Origin: Methylophilus sp. Leaf416
GTDB taxonomy: Bacteria; Pseudomonadota; Gammaproteobacteria; Burkholderiales; Methylophilaceae
NCBI RefSeq assembly: GCF_001424665.1
Contig: NZ_LMQS01000004.1
Span: forward strand, 189,680-253,679
Reading direction: 5' to 3'
Length of the DNA: 64,000 nucleotides
Shown here: in pieces, positions 16,675 through 26,486 of the stretch
How positions within the stretch are numbered: position 1 is the stretch's first letter
How the letters are laid out: each line of letters starts with the position of its first letter
The notes under the pieces: model-generated
Database searches by the model: none
Told to the model about the DNA's origin: nothing
Seen by the model: the letters and a program-made list of their open reading frames with translations, nothing else
Translations under genes and position numbers: made by a program

Positions 16675-17367
16675 CTAGCCGATTCGAAAGGTCTCCGCCA
16701 CGCAGCCCATGAGCGTGTCATGATTTTGGTGCCAATGATGCAAGCTCCCCACAACATGAAAGGCCTGTGCCCGCACCAAGTCACTCGGCTGCCTTAAATC
16801 CGGCACCACCACGACGCGCAGCCCGGCCGCAATCGCCGCCTGTGCGCCTAATTCACTATCTTCAAATGCAATGCATTCATCCGCCTGCAAGCCGAGTTTT
16901 TGCAATGCCAACAGATAAATATCCGGGTTGGGTTTGCCACGGGTGACTTCCTGGCCGCTGGTGACATGGCTGAAGTAATCCAGCACACCGGTATGTGTTA
17001 AACGATGCGTAATATGCGACGTTGGCGATGATGACGCCACACTGCAGATTATGCCTTGTGCTTGGTAATACTTTAATAACTCAAGCGCGCCGGACTTTAG
17101 CGGAAACACATGGTTGCAGGCATCCAGGTAGGTATTCAGACCCTGCATCACATGCTGAAAATTCTCTTCGCTGCCTAGTTGCTGCGTCATCAGCCGGGTG
17201 GAATCCGCCCATATACGGCCCACCAGTTCTACATACTCGGCCTGAGTGTAGGTAATCCCTATGCTTGCTGCAGCCTGGATACAGCCTTGCATAATGATGC
17301 GTTCGGAATCGATCAGCAGACCGTCCATATCAAAAATTGCTGCTTTAATCACCGAAATCTCAGCCAA
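16675..17367 (-). CDS. HAD family phosphatase (beta-phosphoglucomutase-like)
   Basis: Haloacid dehalogenase-superfamily hydrolase of 230 aa with an alpha-helical cap of the beta-phosphoglucomutase/YniC type. Motif I is FDMDGLLIDSE (nucleophile D13, acid D15), motif II is VASSSP, and motif III/IV is GKPNPDIYLLA followed by CIAFEDSELGAQAAIAAGL. All catalytic positions are intact. The natural substrate cannot be told from sequence; sugar phosphates are likely. It is divergent from the amidase at 17635 and converges on the XAC2610-like gene. Confidence 0.88.
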   Translation of the reverse strand: MAEISVIKAAIFDMDGLLIDSERIIMQGCIQAAASIGITYTQAEYVELVGRIWADSTRLMTQQLGSEENFQHVMQGLNTYLDACNHVFPLKSGALELLKYYQAQGIICSVASSSPTSHITHRLTHTGVLDYFSHVTSGQEVTRGKPNPDIYLLALQKLGLQADECIAFEDSELGAQAAIAAGLRVVVVPDLRQPSDLVRAQAFHVVGSLHHWHQNHDTLMGCVAETFRIG

Positions 17368-17521
17368 ATCTTTAAAAAGGGAAAGCGCTATTTTAGCCGA
17401 TTCCCTGCCCGCACCTTGTCCATCGCAACAAAAAACATACTTAATAACAACAACTTGCTTTCTGTATGCGCTAAAAATGGGTTCGAGGTATCGGTGTTAA
17501 GAAATGTTGGCTAATATAAAT

Positions 17522-17536
17522 CCAGCATGATGCTGG
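17522..17536. promoter_or_regulatory. Short palindrome in divergent HAD/amidase gap
   Basis: CCAGCATGATGCTGG is a perfect 7+1+7 palindrome roughly in the middle of the 267-bp gap between two divergent genes. Its size fits a dimeric repressor site, but no regulator is encoded nearby and no T-run follows. I see no other feature in the gap apart from the AAGGAG ribosome site of the amidase. Confidence 0.3.
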
Positions 17537-17634
17537 TGCTCAGTGACTCATGCCATGAAAGCTGTTATGGCTGCCATTGAAATGAAAAGCTGGCGGCACA
17601 GAAACCATAAATATAAACGCTCAAGGAGACTCAG

Positions 17635-18543
17635 ATGGATAAAGCCAAGCTCTACACTTTACGCTGGTCAGCCATGCAAATTGCCAGGTTAGCTTCCGAC
17701 CCCAAAGTCGATGCCCTGGCGCTGCACCAGATTGAAATTTTGTCGCAATTGCTTGAAGAACCGATTCCACAGGAATTTGCCCCACCTGAACCTCCACGCC
17801 CCAGCCATCATCCCCAACCCACGCCAGCGGAGGCGGCAACCCCGGAAAAAAAGCGTTATCCGCCAGGCGAAAAAAAACTGTGGTACCCGGAAGCGCTGGT
17901 GCGCACTGATATACGCCGCGTTGCAAAAGGGGAATACCCCAAACGCTACCCTTATGGCGCGATTGTGCACTTCACCGCCGGTCAATACAGTAAGGGGCTG
18001 GAGAATGCGATCAGTGCGATTTCGGATAGCCTTTATTTCTTTTGCAGCATAGGCACCGATGGTCGATTTGTGCAGGCCAACCCGCTAAACCAGTGGGGTT
18101 ACCATGCCGGGGAAAGTGCGTGGACGATTGCGGGTGAAAAGCGCAGTGGCGTTTCCAATTTCCTGGTCGGTATCGAAATCACCAATCCAGGACGACTGGA
18201 GATACATAACGGCAAGTATTACACCTACTGGGATACCGCATTCAAACAACCTTTGGATAGCCAGAAAGTGCGCGTGATCGAGAAGAACCACGACAATATC
18301 CTGGCAGGCGCTTACTTGCCTTACACCAGGGAGCAGGAGGAAACGCTGATTGAGTTTTTGTTATGGGCGAAAGCAAATAACCCCGGTGTATTTGATTTTG
18401 ATTATGTGCTGGGACACGACGAAGTGGCTGGCCCAAAAGGGATCGGGCGCTGGCGCAAAAATGATCCCGGTGGTGCTTTATCAATGACGATGACTGAGTT
18501 CAGGCAACTATTGAAGGACGAGTATAAAAAACGTTACGGATAA
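17635..18543 (+). CDS. N-acetylmuramoyl-L-alanine amidase (Amidase_2/PGRP fold), no signal
   Basis: A zinc amidase of the type that cuts the amide between muramic acid and the stem peptide of peptidoglycan. Metal ligands appear as H112 (AIVHFTAG), H261 (LGHDEVA) and D277 (KNDPGGAL), with the accessory GYHAGES and NFLVGIEITNPG segments between. The N-terminal 80 residues form a helix followed by a proline-rich linker (FAPPEPPRPSHHP region). There is no signal peptide, which is unusual for a housekeeping amidase and recalls phage endolysins or type-delivered hydrolases. ATG 17635 has AAGGAG about 8 nt upstream. It faces the transglutaminase cluster tail to tail. Confidence 0.83.
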   Translation: MDKAKLYTLRWSAMQIARLASDPKVDALALHQIEILSQLLEEPIPQEFAPPEPPRPSHHPQPTPAEAATPEKKRYPPGEKKLWYPEALVRTDIRRVAKGEYPKRYPYGAIVHFTAGQYSKGLENAISAISDSLYFFCSIGTDGRFVQANPLNQWGYHAGESAWTIAGEKRSGVSNFLVGIEITNPGRLEIHNGKYYTYWDTAFKQPLDSQKVRVIEKNHDNILAGAYLPYTREQEETLIEFLLWAKANNPGVFDFDYVLGHDEVAGPKGIGRWRKNDPGGALSMTMTEFRQLLKDEYKKRYG

Positions 18544-18571
18544 ATGGTCTGGATAATCATTAGCGAATGGG

Positions 18572-19465
18572 TTAGGTCAATGCGTACTCAAGTGGTGTCA
18601 CCGTCACACTGACATTCAGCTGCTGCTGTCCACCCCCCAATACGACGCCGCGCATAGGCGACACATCACTGAAATCACGCCCCCATGCCACCGTGATATG
18701 TTCGTGCTGCACCAGGCAATTATTGGTCGGGTCGAAATCTACCCAGCCATACACCGGGCAATACACTGAGACCCAGGCATGTGAAGCATCAGCGCCTACC
18801 AGGCGTGGCTGGCCTTTGGGCGGGTGCGTCAGTATGTAACCGCTCACATAGCGACATGCCAAGCCCAGTGAACGCATGGCGCCAATCATCACATGGGCAA
18901 AGTCCTGGCACACGCCGCGCTTGCCATTCAACACCTCATCTAAGGGTGTAGCGACATCAGTCGCTTGCGGATCAAACTCAAACTCCCGGTAAATCTGTTG
19001 TGTCAGTGCCATGGCGGCTTCAAGTAACGGTCTCTGGGGCGTAAAGCAGGTGCGCGCAAAACTTGCCAGCGCCTCGCTGCTCTTTACTTTTACAGTGGAA
19101 TACATATAGCGGGTGGCCTCGATATGTTGTGCACCTTGCGACTGCAACATGGCTTGCAACTGCTCCCAGGCAGGGCTTTGAATAAAGGCATCCATGGTGG
19201 GGCGCGGCGATACTTCTACCTGGAAGCGCGAGGTCACTTGCAGTGACTGGTGCGGTATCAGGATGGTAACGTAGTCATTATGGTTGCCAAAAAAATCCAG
19301 GTGTCGTGATTGTTCTGCAGGTTGCGGATTGCACACCAGCGTGCACGAAACACTCTGCTGAAACGGCGTTTCGCGCGGCATCATGTGCAGTAATTGCTGC
19401 GACTGGATCACAGGGGTGTCATACCTGTAAAGCGTGCGATGTTCGACCTGGTAGCGCATTATCAT
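18572..19465 (-). CDS. Transglutaminase-like cysteine protease-fold protein
   Basis: A 297-aa bacterial transglutaminase-like protein. An N-terminal beta domain (YQVEHRTLYRYDTPV onward) precedes the core domain with the Cys-His-Asp triad: C186 in GVCQDFAH, H229 in DASHAWV and D245 in VDFDPTNN. No signal peptide, so it is cytosolic. Most such proteins act as peptidases or amide-bond hydrolases. Its start overlaps the stop of the ATP-grasp/alpha-E gene by 4 nt, and a second transglutaminase lies two genes upstream, so it belongs to one functional set that is often found together in proteobacteria and actinobacteria. Confidence 0.88.
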   Translation of the reverse strand: MIMRYQVEHRTLYRYDTPVIQSQQLLHMMPRETPFQQSVSCTLVCNPQPAEQSRHLDFFGNHNDYVTILIPHQSLQVTSRFQVEVSPRPTMDAFIQSPAWEQLQAMLQSQGAQHIEATRYMYSTVKVKSSEALASFARTCFTPQRPLLEAAMALTQQIYREFEFDPQATDVATPLDEVLNGKRGVCQDFAHVMIGAMRSLGLACRYVSGYILTHPPKGQPRLVGADASHAWVSVYCPVYGWVDFDPTNNCLVQHEHITVAWGRDFSDVSPMRGVVLGGGQQQLNVSVTVTPLEYALT

Positions 19466-22002
19466 GCACCCGGCGTCGCATGGGGGCTGGTGTAACTGAA
19501 AAAACGCAAACTCAGCCGGTCAGATAAAGATTGCGTTACCCCATAGGCGTCATTGAGCCAGTTAGACAAGCTGATATTACCAGCATGAAAACACTGGTCT
19601 GCATCCAGTTGCATCAGTGCCTGCCCGCAATGCCTGAGTTCAACCGCAATACCTCCTGCATTGTCTTGCGCATCCATTTCTTCCAGGTATTTCAGCAAGC
19701 CCTTGATCTGGAACACGATAGAATTCGGGTTATTTTCATCCATCAATAACAAATCCAGCACCGGTAACCATTCCGGCTGTGCCGCGTAACGCGCGCGGTA
19801 AGTCACCAGGTTATTGGTCACTTGCAACAACCATTCCAGGTTACTTTGCTCAGGCATCGCCAGTGCGCGGCTCAGCAATACACACATAAATTGCAGGCGC
19901 TCAATGCGCCGGCCCAGCGACATGAAACGCCAGCCGAGGTCACGCGTCATCCAGTCCATGGCAAAGCCGGTCAGGGTAACAAAATGATTAATCGCCTGTT
20001 CTATGGATGCCATCGCATCTTGCAGGGTCGGTTGTTGATGGCGGGTAATAAACTGCCGTGACAGCAGGTTAACCGTGCGCCAATGGTCATTGGAAATACG
20101 TTCACGCAGGTTAAACGCCTGCTGGAAAAGTTGCTGCACGCTGGTAGCCAGGCTGCTGGAATATTGTGAAAACACAGCCTGTATGAGTAATGGCGCGATG
20201 TCATCATCAGACCAGAGCTGCGCGGGCTGCCAAGATGTCGTAGCGGTTTTATTAGCTGGCAGGAGTTCAAACCACTGACACAAGCCCTGTATGGTGGGCC
20301 ACTCACCTACCCGGGTTCCTGGTGTGTATTCCACCAGGGCGCGGATAGCCACACGTAACATAATGGCTTTTTGCAGATTGCGTACACAATAACGGCCATA
20401 CCAGAACAGGTTTTCAGCCATGCGGCTGGAAAGGTAAGTATTCTCGCGCACCAGGTCATGGCTGGAATTAGTCTTGCGCAACATATTGCCGGGTGGCTGG
20501 TGATATTGCGAAAGCACCCAGGTATCCTTGCTGGTACCACCGCGTTGCATGGTCACATCGCGCGCATCTTTACCACTGGCAACACGGGCCAGGCCGCCCG
20601 GCATAATCGCATAGCCATTGGGAGTGGCAAAAGCGTACACCCTTAAACTCACAGCTAGCGAACTGATTTGCGGTTGCTGGTGATTAACCAGCACCGGTGC
20701 GTGCGAAATATCCAGCCGTTCCTGCGCGATGTAATGATCAGGTTGTGCCAGCAATCTGGCAATCAGTGACTCTCGCTGAGCCTGGTTTAAATCTTCGCAA
20801 AATACCGGCGAGGATTCCACATGCGGATAAGCTGGATGAATCACCAGGTAATCCAGGTTATTGATGACGTATTCAAGCGCGGCGGGTTCGCCACACCACC
20901 AGGTGGCAACGGATGGCATGCGTAACTCTTCACCTAATAGCGATCTGCACAGTTTAGGCAAAAAGCCTAATAAAGCACCGGATTGCAACAGGTTAGAGCC
21001 CAACGCATTGGCAATCACCACATTACCCAGTCTCGCCACTTGTGCCAGCCCAGCCACGCCGAGCAGCGATTCGGCATTCAACTCCAGCGGGTCACAGTAG
21101 TCATCATCAATACGCCGCAAAATCGCATGGATAGGTTTGAGTCCGGCCACGGTTTTTAACCAGACCACACCATTACGCACCGTCAGGTCACTGCCGTGTA
21201 CCAGTGGATAGCCGAGGTAACCGGCCAGGAAGGATTGCTCATGGTAAGTTTCGTTATAAGGGCCAGGGGTCAGGATCACCACCAATGGTGGCTCACCTGC
21301 ACCCAATGGTGACATGGCAGGCACTGTCAGCGCCTGGTTTTCGGCGACGCGGTGGCCCCAATGCGCCAGGCTGTCGCGCATGCTGGCAAAAAAACCACTC
21401 AGGCGCTCGATATTCAGGTCACGGAATAATTCGGGAAAAGCACTGGAAATAATGGTGCGGTTTTCAAGCGCATAACCGGCGCCAGTTGGCGCTTGCGTGC
21501 GGTCAGTCATGACCCACCATTGGCCGTTGGGTGCGCGGGCAATATCCACCGCATAACTATGCAGGGCGATATTGTCGTAATGTGGCGCACCGACGCACGA
21601 AGGTAAAAAGCCACTGTGCCCATACACCAGTGCCGGCGGCAGCTGGCCGCTTTGCAGCAGGCGTTGCTCTCCATAGACATCCAGCAATACTTTATTCAGC
21701 AAGGTAGCGCGTTGCGCAACTGAAGCGGCAATGTGCTGCCATTCAGCCTGCGCAATAATCAGGGGCAGTACATCCAGGTCCCATGGCCTCTGCAGGCCAT
21801 GCGTATCGGCATAGACGTTATAGGTGACACCATTGTCGCGTATCTGGCGCTGCACCGCTTCCAGCCGCTGACGCATCACCGTCGGTGCTTCAGACTCCAG
21901 CTGTGCCGACAGCGCCTGCCAATGCGGACGCAACTGGCCATTGCTATCCAACAGTTCGTTGTAGCGATCAGAAAAATACAGTTGGTTTAGCACTGTTTGC
22001 AT
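19462..22002 (-). CDS. Circularly permuted ATP-grasp / alpha-E fusion protein
   Basis: An 846-aa fusion. Residues about 1-490 match the circularly permuted ATP-grasp type (formerly DUF404/DUF407), with landmarks such as RPWDLDVLP, VVILTPGPYNETYHEQSFLA, VVWLKTVAGLKPIHAILRRIDDDYCDP and VVIANALGSNLLQSGALLGFLP. Residues about 525-835 are the helical alpha-E domain (DUF403), beginning SSRMAENLFWYGRYCVRN. Elsewhere these are often two separate genes. The ATP-grasp part is predicted to make amide bonds on an unknown peptide or amino-acid substrate. It overlaps the downstream transglutaminase by 4 nt and follows the DUF2126 gene after 107 bp. Confidence 0.88.
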   Translation of the reverse strand: MQTVLNQLYFSDRYNELLDSNGQLRPHWQALSAQLESEAPTVMRQRLEAVQRQIRDNGVTYNVYADTHGLQRPWDLDVLPLIIAQAEWQHIAASVAQRATLLNKVLLDVYGEQRLLQSGQLPPALVYGHSGFLPSCVGAPHYDNIALHSYAVDIARAPNGQWWVMTDRTQAPTGAGYALENRTIISSAFPELFRDLNIERLSGFFASMRDSLAHWGHRVAENQALTVPAMSPLGAGEPPLVVILTPGPYNETYHEQSFLAGYLGYPLVHGSDLTVRNGVVWLKTVAGLKPIHAILRRIDDDYCDPLELNAESLLGVAGLAQVARLGNVVIANALGSNLLQSGALLGFLPKLCRSLLGEELRMPSVATWWCGEPAALEYVINNLDYLVIHPAYPHVESSPVFCEDLNQAQRESLIARLLAQPDHYIAQERLDISHAPVLVNHQQPQISSLAVSLRVYAFATPNGYAIMPGGLARVASGKDARDVTMQRGGTSKDTWVLSQYHQPPGNMLRKTNSSHDLVRENTYLSSRMAENLFWYGRYCVRNLQKAIMLRVAIRALVEYTPGTRVGEWPTIQGLCQWFELLPANKTATTSWQPAQLWSDDDIAPLLIQAVFSQYSSSLATSVQQLFQQAFNLRERISNDHWRTVNLLSRQFITRHQQPTLQDAMASIEQAINHFVTLTGFAMDWMTRDLGWRFMSLGRRIERLQFMCVLLSRALAMPEQSNLEWLLQVTNNLVTYRARYAAQPEWLPVLDLLLMDENNPNSIVFQIKGLLKYLEEMDAQDNAGGIAVELRHCGQALMQLDADQCFHAGNISLSNWLNDAYGVTQSLSDRLSLRFFSYTSPHATPGA

Positions 22003-22109
22003 GCTGGCTATCTAAATACAGAAGCTTTCGAATAAAGTGAGCACATTACCCATAGAGAACATGATCCTGATAGTAGGTTCATCACAAAGCGCAATCTGGC
22101 TACGGCTAC

Positions 22110-25100
22110 CTAAACCGCCTGCCAGCGCAAATCCAGTGTAAACGGAAAACGCGGATTCGGTGGTTCTTTTACCACTTCCACTTTGCCAGGCGTATGCCCA
22201 TGCGCCCAGAAGCGGGCAAACCGGCGTGCCTCAGCTTCATTCGCATTCACCGGGAAAGTATCGTAATTACGCCCACCTGGATGCGCGACATGATAAGTGC
22301 AACCGCCGAGTGACTGACTGCTCCAGGTATCTACCAGGTCAAACACCAGCGGTGCCTGCACATCAATGGTCGGGTGCAAAGCAGACCATGGATGCCAGGC
22401 ACGGAACCGTACACCGGCAACATACTCGCCTGCCACGCCGGTGGATTGCAAAGGCAGTGGCCGCCCATTGCAAGTCACTGTATAGCGCCCTTCAGTGAGA
22501 CCGCGAACACGTAATTGCATACGTTCAACCGATGAATCCACATAGCGTGCGGTGGCGCCTGCCGAGACCTCTTCGCCAAGTACGTTCCATGGCTCAATCG
22601 CCTGCCGCAATTCCATTTCAATGCCGTGATAAGCGACCGTACCATAACGTGGAAAGCGGAACTCGATAAATGGATCAAACCATCGTTGCTCAAACCCATA
22701 ACCTTCTTGACGCAGCTCATTGACGATATCGGCCATATCCTGGGCGATAAATTGCGGTAACATCCAGCGGTCATGCAACTCGGTGCCCCAATGCACCAGT
22801 TTCCCGGTGTAGGGTGTTTTCCAGAAACGTGCCACCAGCGCACGAATGAGCAGGCTTTGCAGCAAACTCATCCTTGCGTGTGGCGGCATCTCAAACGCGC
22901 GAAACTCCACCAGCCCCAGCCGTCCGGTTGGGCCATCTGGTGAGTATAATTTATCTATAGAGAATTCCGCCCGGTGTGTATTGCCGGTCAGGTCGACCAG
23001 CAAGTGACGTAGCAATCTATCTACCAGCCATGGCTGCTTGCTCTCTTTACCGGCCGGCACCACTTTCTCCATTTGCTGAAAAGCGATCGCCAGCTCATAC
23101 AGGTTGTCATCGCGCGCCTCATCCACGCGTGGCGCCTGGCTGGTAGGGCCAATAAACGTGCCTGAAAACAGGTAAGACAGTGCCGGATGATGTTGCCAGT
23201 AAGTAATCAGGCTGCGCAGCACGTCCGGACGACGTAACAAGGGGCTGTCCGCTGCAGTTTCTCCCCCTAATGTGACATGATTACCGCCACCGGTACCGGT
23301 ATGACGCCCATCCAGCATAAATTTTTCAGTCCCCAGGCGGCAGAGGCGTGCTTCTTCATACAGCATAGTCACATTGGCTACGAGTTCGCGCCAGTTTTTG
23401 GCCGGATGAATATTGACTTCAATCACGCCCGGATCTGGCGTCACACTCAATAATTTAAGGCGGCTGTCTCTTGGTGGCGGATAACCCTCTAACCACAATT
23501 TGAGTTTTAAATCGCTGGCAGTCTGCTCAATCGCGCTGAGCAAATCGAGGTAATCTTCAAGCCGGGTGACCGGCGGCATAAACACATACAGCCTGCCCTT
23601 GCGCACTTGCACACACAAGGCCGTGTGTATGACCTCGCGCGCCGTGGGCTGAACTGTTTTATGTTTTGCGCGCACGATGGGTGCACGCGATTCCCCCAAG
23701 GCAGAGGTTTCCGCAAAGGGATCGAGCGGAAAGTCAGGCTCGATGTCAGCAGGCAGTTGCCAGGGTAATGAGGCTAAGGGAAGGCGCAAACCCATGGGGG
23801 AATCGCCGCCCAGCAGATACAAATGCTCACGCCGTAATGGCCATTTACTGGTCAGCCACTCTCCTGCCTTATGCTGCTCGACTGGCTTGAGTGGCATGAT
23901 AAAGCCGACCACAGAACCGAGACCCTGGTCGAGTAACCGGGCCAGGCGTTGACGTTCGGCACTATCTTTCAGATCCGCTTTAAGCGGGTCCACGTTGTCA
24001 GGTAATTGCTGTTCTTGCAGGGTGAGTGCGACGGCATCTTCATACGCCGGGATCACACAGGCCTGCGGGAAACCGAGCATATCAGCCAGGTGATTGGTAA
24101 ATGCCTGTGCCTGTAAATGTGTGTAGCCGTCATCTGCGCCTTCGGCGGAAAACAGGCTGGCATCGTGCCAGGCAGGTTTGCCATCGGGACGCCAGTAAAT
24201 ATTAATCGCCCAACGTGGTAAAGCCTCTCCCGGATACCATTTGCCCTGGCCATAATGCAGGAACCCTTTGGGCGCTACATGTGATTTCAGGCGCAACGCC
24301 AGCTCACCCGCCAAAGTGCGTTTATGGTCACCGAGCGCCAATGTATTCCATTGTGCACCATCCATATCATCAATAGAAACAAAGGTCGGCTCGCCACCAT
24401 GTGTGAGGCGTACATCCATGGCAATCAGTTGCTCATCAACCTGGTCGCCCAGCCCGACGATGGCCTGCCAGTCTTTTTCAGTGTAAGGCTTGGTCACGCG
24501 CGGGTCTTCGTGGATGCGTGTCACCGTCATTTCATGTTTGAAAGTGACTTCCGCCATATCGGTGAACCCCACTACTGGCGCGGCGGATGAAGGTAAAGCG
24601 GTACACGCTAGTGGAATATGCCCTTCTCCCGCCATCAGGCCGGAAGTCGGGTCCAGCCCGACCCAGCCGGCGCCGGGAATAAATACCTCGGTCCACGCAT
24701 GCAGGTCAGTAAAGTCCTGGTCGGTGCCACTTGGGCCATCCAGCGCCTCAACATCGGCTTTAAGCTGGATCAGGTAGCCGGAAACAAATCGGGCGGCCAG
24801 GCCCAGATGCCGCATAATCTGCACCAGCAACCAGGCAGTATCCCGGCAAGATCCTGTCAACTTTTGCAGAGTTTCTTCCGGCGTTTGGATACCGGGTTCC
24901 AGACGTACCGTATAACCGATATCGCCTTGCAGGCACTGGTTCACACTCATCAGGAAATCGACGATGCCCATACCCGGCTTGATGAACTGGCTGCGTATTT
25001 TTTCTATCCAGCTTTGCAATAGAGAACCAACGTTATCGGGCTGCAAATACGCTGTCAGTTCAAACGCCTGCTGTTCGGTGTAATTAAATGGATATTGCTC

Positions 25101-25397
25101 GGCATATTTTTCAACAAAAAAATCAAACGGGTTGATGACCGTCATATCCGCCACCAAATCGACCGTAAAGTCGAGTTCGCGCACCATTTCAGGGAATACG
25201 CAGCGTGCAATGTAGTTACCGTATGGGTCTTGCTGCCAGTTAATAAAATGCTTCTCGGGCGTGACTGTCAGCGAATAAGCCAGCACCGGGGTACGCGCAT
25301 GCGCGGCTGGCTTCAGGCGGACTTCGTGAGGAGAAAGATTGACCAGGCGGTCAAAGGTATAGCTGGTGCGGTGATGTAACGCCACGCGAATTGCCAC
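22110..25397 (-). CDS. Transglutaminase-DUF2126 fusion protein
   Basis: A very large 1095-aa protein. The N-terminal 290 residues are a transglutaminase-like unit with the triad C184 (GSCRDTAWLL), H233 (DLHAWTEV) and D249 (GLDPTSG). From about residue 310 comes DUF2126, recognised by LTHGGEPTFVSIDD, RWAINIYWRPDGKP, DGRHTGTGGGNHVTLGG and GPTGRLGLVEFRAFEMPPH. Parts of DUF2126 resemble glutamine-synthetase/amidoligase-type enzymes in published comparative work, so ligase and protease functions may be combined in one chain. It is first in the three-gene cluster and has no signal peptide. Confidence 0.9.
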   Translation of the reverse strand: MAIRVALHHRTSYTFDRLVNLSPHEVRLKPAAHARTPVLAYSLTVTPEKHFINWQQDPYGNYIARCVFPEMVRELDFTVDLVADMTVINPFDFFVEKYAEQYPFNYTEQQAFELTAYLQPDNVGSLLQSWIEKIRSQFIKPGMGIVDFLMSVNQCLQGDIGYTVRLEPGIQTPEETLQKLTGSCRDTAWLLVQIMRHLGLAARFVSGYLIQLKADVEALDGPSGTDQDFTDLHAWTEVFIPGAGWVGLDPTSGLMAGEGHIPLACTALPSSAAPVVGFTDMAEVTFKHEMTVTRIHEDPRVTKPYTEKDWQAIVGLGDQVDEQLIAMDVRLTHGGEPTFVSIDDMDGAQWNTLALGDHKRTLAGELALRLKSHVAPKGFLHYGQGKWYPGEALPRWAINIYWRPDGKPAWHDASLFSAEGADDGYTHLQAQAFTNHLADMLGFPQACVIPAYEDAVALTLQEQQLPDNVDPLKADLKDSAERQRLARLLDQGLGSVVGFIMPLKPVEQHKAGEWLTSKWPLRREHLYLLGGDSPMGLRLPLASLPWQLPADIEPDFPLDPFAETSALGESRAPIVRAKHKTVQPTAREVIHTALCVQVRKGRLYVFMPPVTRLEDYLDLLSAIEQTASDLKLKLWLEGYPPPRDSRLKLLSVTPDPGVIEVNIHPAKNWRELVANVTMLYEEARLCRLGTEKFMLDGRHTGTGGGNHVTLGGETAADSPLLRRPDVLRSLITYWQHHPALSYLFSGTFIGPTSQAPRVDEARDDNLYELAIAFQQMEKVVPAGKESKQPWLVDRLLRHLLVDLTGNTHRAEFSIDKLYSPDGPTGRLGLVEFRAFEMPPHARMSLLQSLLIRALVARFWKTPYTGKLVHWGTELHDRWMLPQFIAQDMADIVNELRQEGYGFEQRWFDPFIEFRFPRYGTVAYHGIEMELRQAIEPWNVLGEEVSAGATARYVDSSVERMQLRVRGLTEGRYTVTCNGRPLPLQSTGVAGEYVAGVRFRAWHPWSALHPTIDVQAPLVFDLVDTWSSQSLGGCTYHVAHPGGRNYDTFPVNANEAEARRFARFWAHGHTPGKVEVVKEPPNPRFPFTLDLRWQAV

Positions 25398-25566
25398 TGC
25401 GACCCCTCTTGGGAATGATTGTTTTAAGCAGTGAGATGCAGGAAATATGCCAGCTGCTCAGGTTTAAAGCATGTGTAGCTTTATCAGAAGATAATAAACT
25501 CAGGAAAACGTTTTACAGTGACTGATAGGTCATCTCAAATCATGGCCAATCAGTCACATGCCAGGC

Positions 25567-26406
25567 TTACTTTCCGCCTATCAGATTTTTAACGGCACCG
25601 ACCACATCACCCGGTATTAGCACCAGCTTGCTATTATGCGATTCAGCGAGTTTTTGCAGCGATTGAATATACCGGTCACCCAGCAAGAAAGTCGCTGATG
25701 TGTCATTTTCTTTCACGGCCTGCGCAATGAGTTTAATCGCCTCGGCAGAGGCATTAGCAGCCACTAGTTGAGCCTCGGCATCTTTACGTGCGCCTTCCAG
25801 ACGCGCTTCAGCATTTAAAATCAGTGATTGCTTGGCACCTTCCGCTTCAGTCACAACCGCCACCCGCTCACGCTCTGCCGCAGCCTGGCGCTCCATGGCA
25901 TCCTGCATGTTTGCTGATGGCTTGATATCCTGAATTTCCACACTTTTTACTGTTAAGCCCCAATCAAGTGCTTCGTCAGCAATGGCTTGTTTCAATTCGG
26001 CTTTAATGCGGTCACGCGAAGTCAGCGCGTGATTCAAATCCATGCCACCGATAATTGATCGCAGATTTGTCTGCACCATATTACGCATGGCTTCCCTGAA
26101 GTTCTCAATACCATAGACAGCGCGTTCGATATTGGACACCTTCATAAATGCCACTGCATTGGCAAGGATGACCGCATTATCCCGGGTAATCACTTCCTGC
26201 TGAGGAATATCCAGAATGATGTCTTTGGTCGTGACTTTATAACTGACCCTGCTTAAAATCGGGTTGATCACATGCAATCCCGGGCTAATGATGCCGGCAA
26301 ACTTACCCAGGCGCTCAACCACCCACTCTTCGCCCTGCGGGACGATGCGCACGCCTTTAACAATGGCGATAATTGCCAGTATCAATAAGATAATGCTGAT
26401 TTCCAT
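25567..26406 (-). CDS. qmcA: SPFH/Band-7 membrane protein (QmcA/stomatin type)
   Basis: A 279-aa prohibitin/stomatin-like protein with one N-terminal membrane anchor (residues 2-20), then the SPFH domain (VPQGEEWVVERLGKFAGIISPGLHVINP, DIPQQEVITRDNAV) and a long Glu/Ala-rich coiled coil (about 165-225). Such proteins form ring-shaped membrane-microdomain scaffolds. GAGGAG lies 8 nt before the ATG. The nfeD gene is directly upstream in the same direction, the usual partner in a two-gene operon affecting membrane organisation or protease control. Confidence 0.92.
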   Translation of the reverse strand: MEISIILLILAIIAIVKGVRIVPQGEEWVVERLGKFAGIISPGLHVINPILSRVSYKVTTKDIILDIPQQEVITRDNAVILANAVAFMKVSNIERAVYGIENFREAMRNMVQTNLRSIIGGMDLNHALTSRDRIKAELKQAIADEALDWGLTVKSVEIQDIKPSANMQDAMERQAAAERERVAVVTEAEGAKQSLILNAEARLEGARKDAEAQLVAANASAEAIKLIAQAVKENDTSATFLLGDRYIQSLQKLAESHNSKLVLIPGDVVGAVKNLIGGK

Positions 26407-26486
26407 GTGAACTCCTCTGTTTAATATACTGATGGGCTGCTGAATTGCGCATCCCGATGAATGATCGTTTAATTAGCTTAGAAGTT

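Noticed and set aside
22110-25397. Several long plus-strand frames opposite DUF2126 and ATP-grasp genes
   Set aside because: They are antisense shadows produced by codon bias; none carries a family motif.
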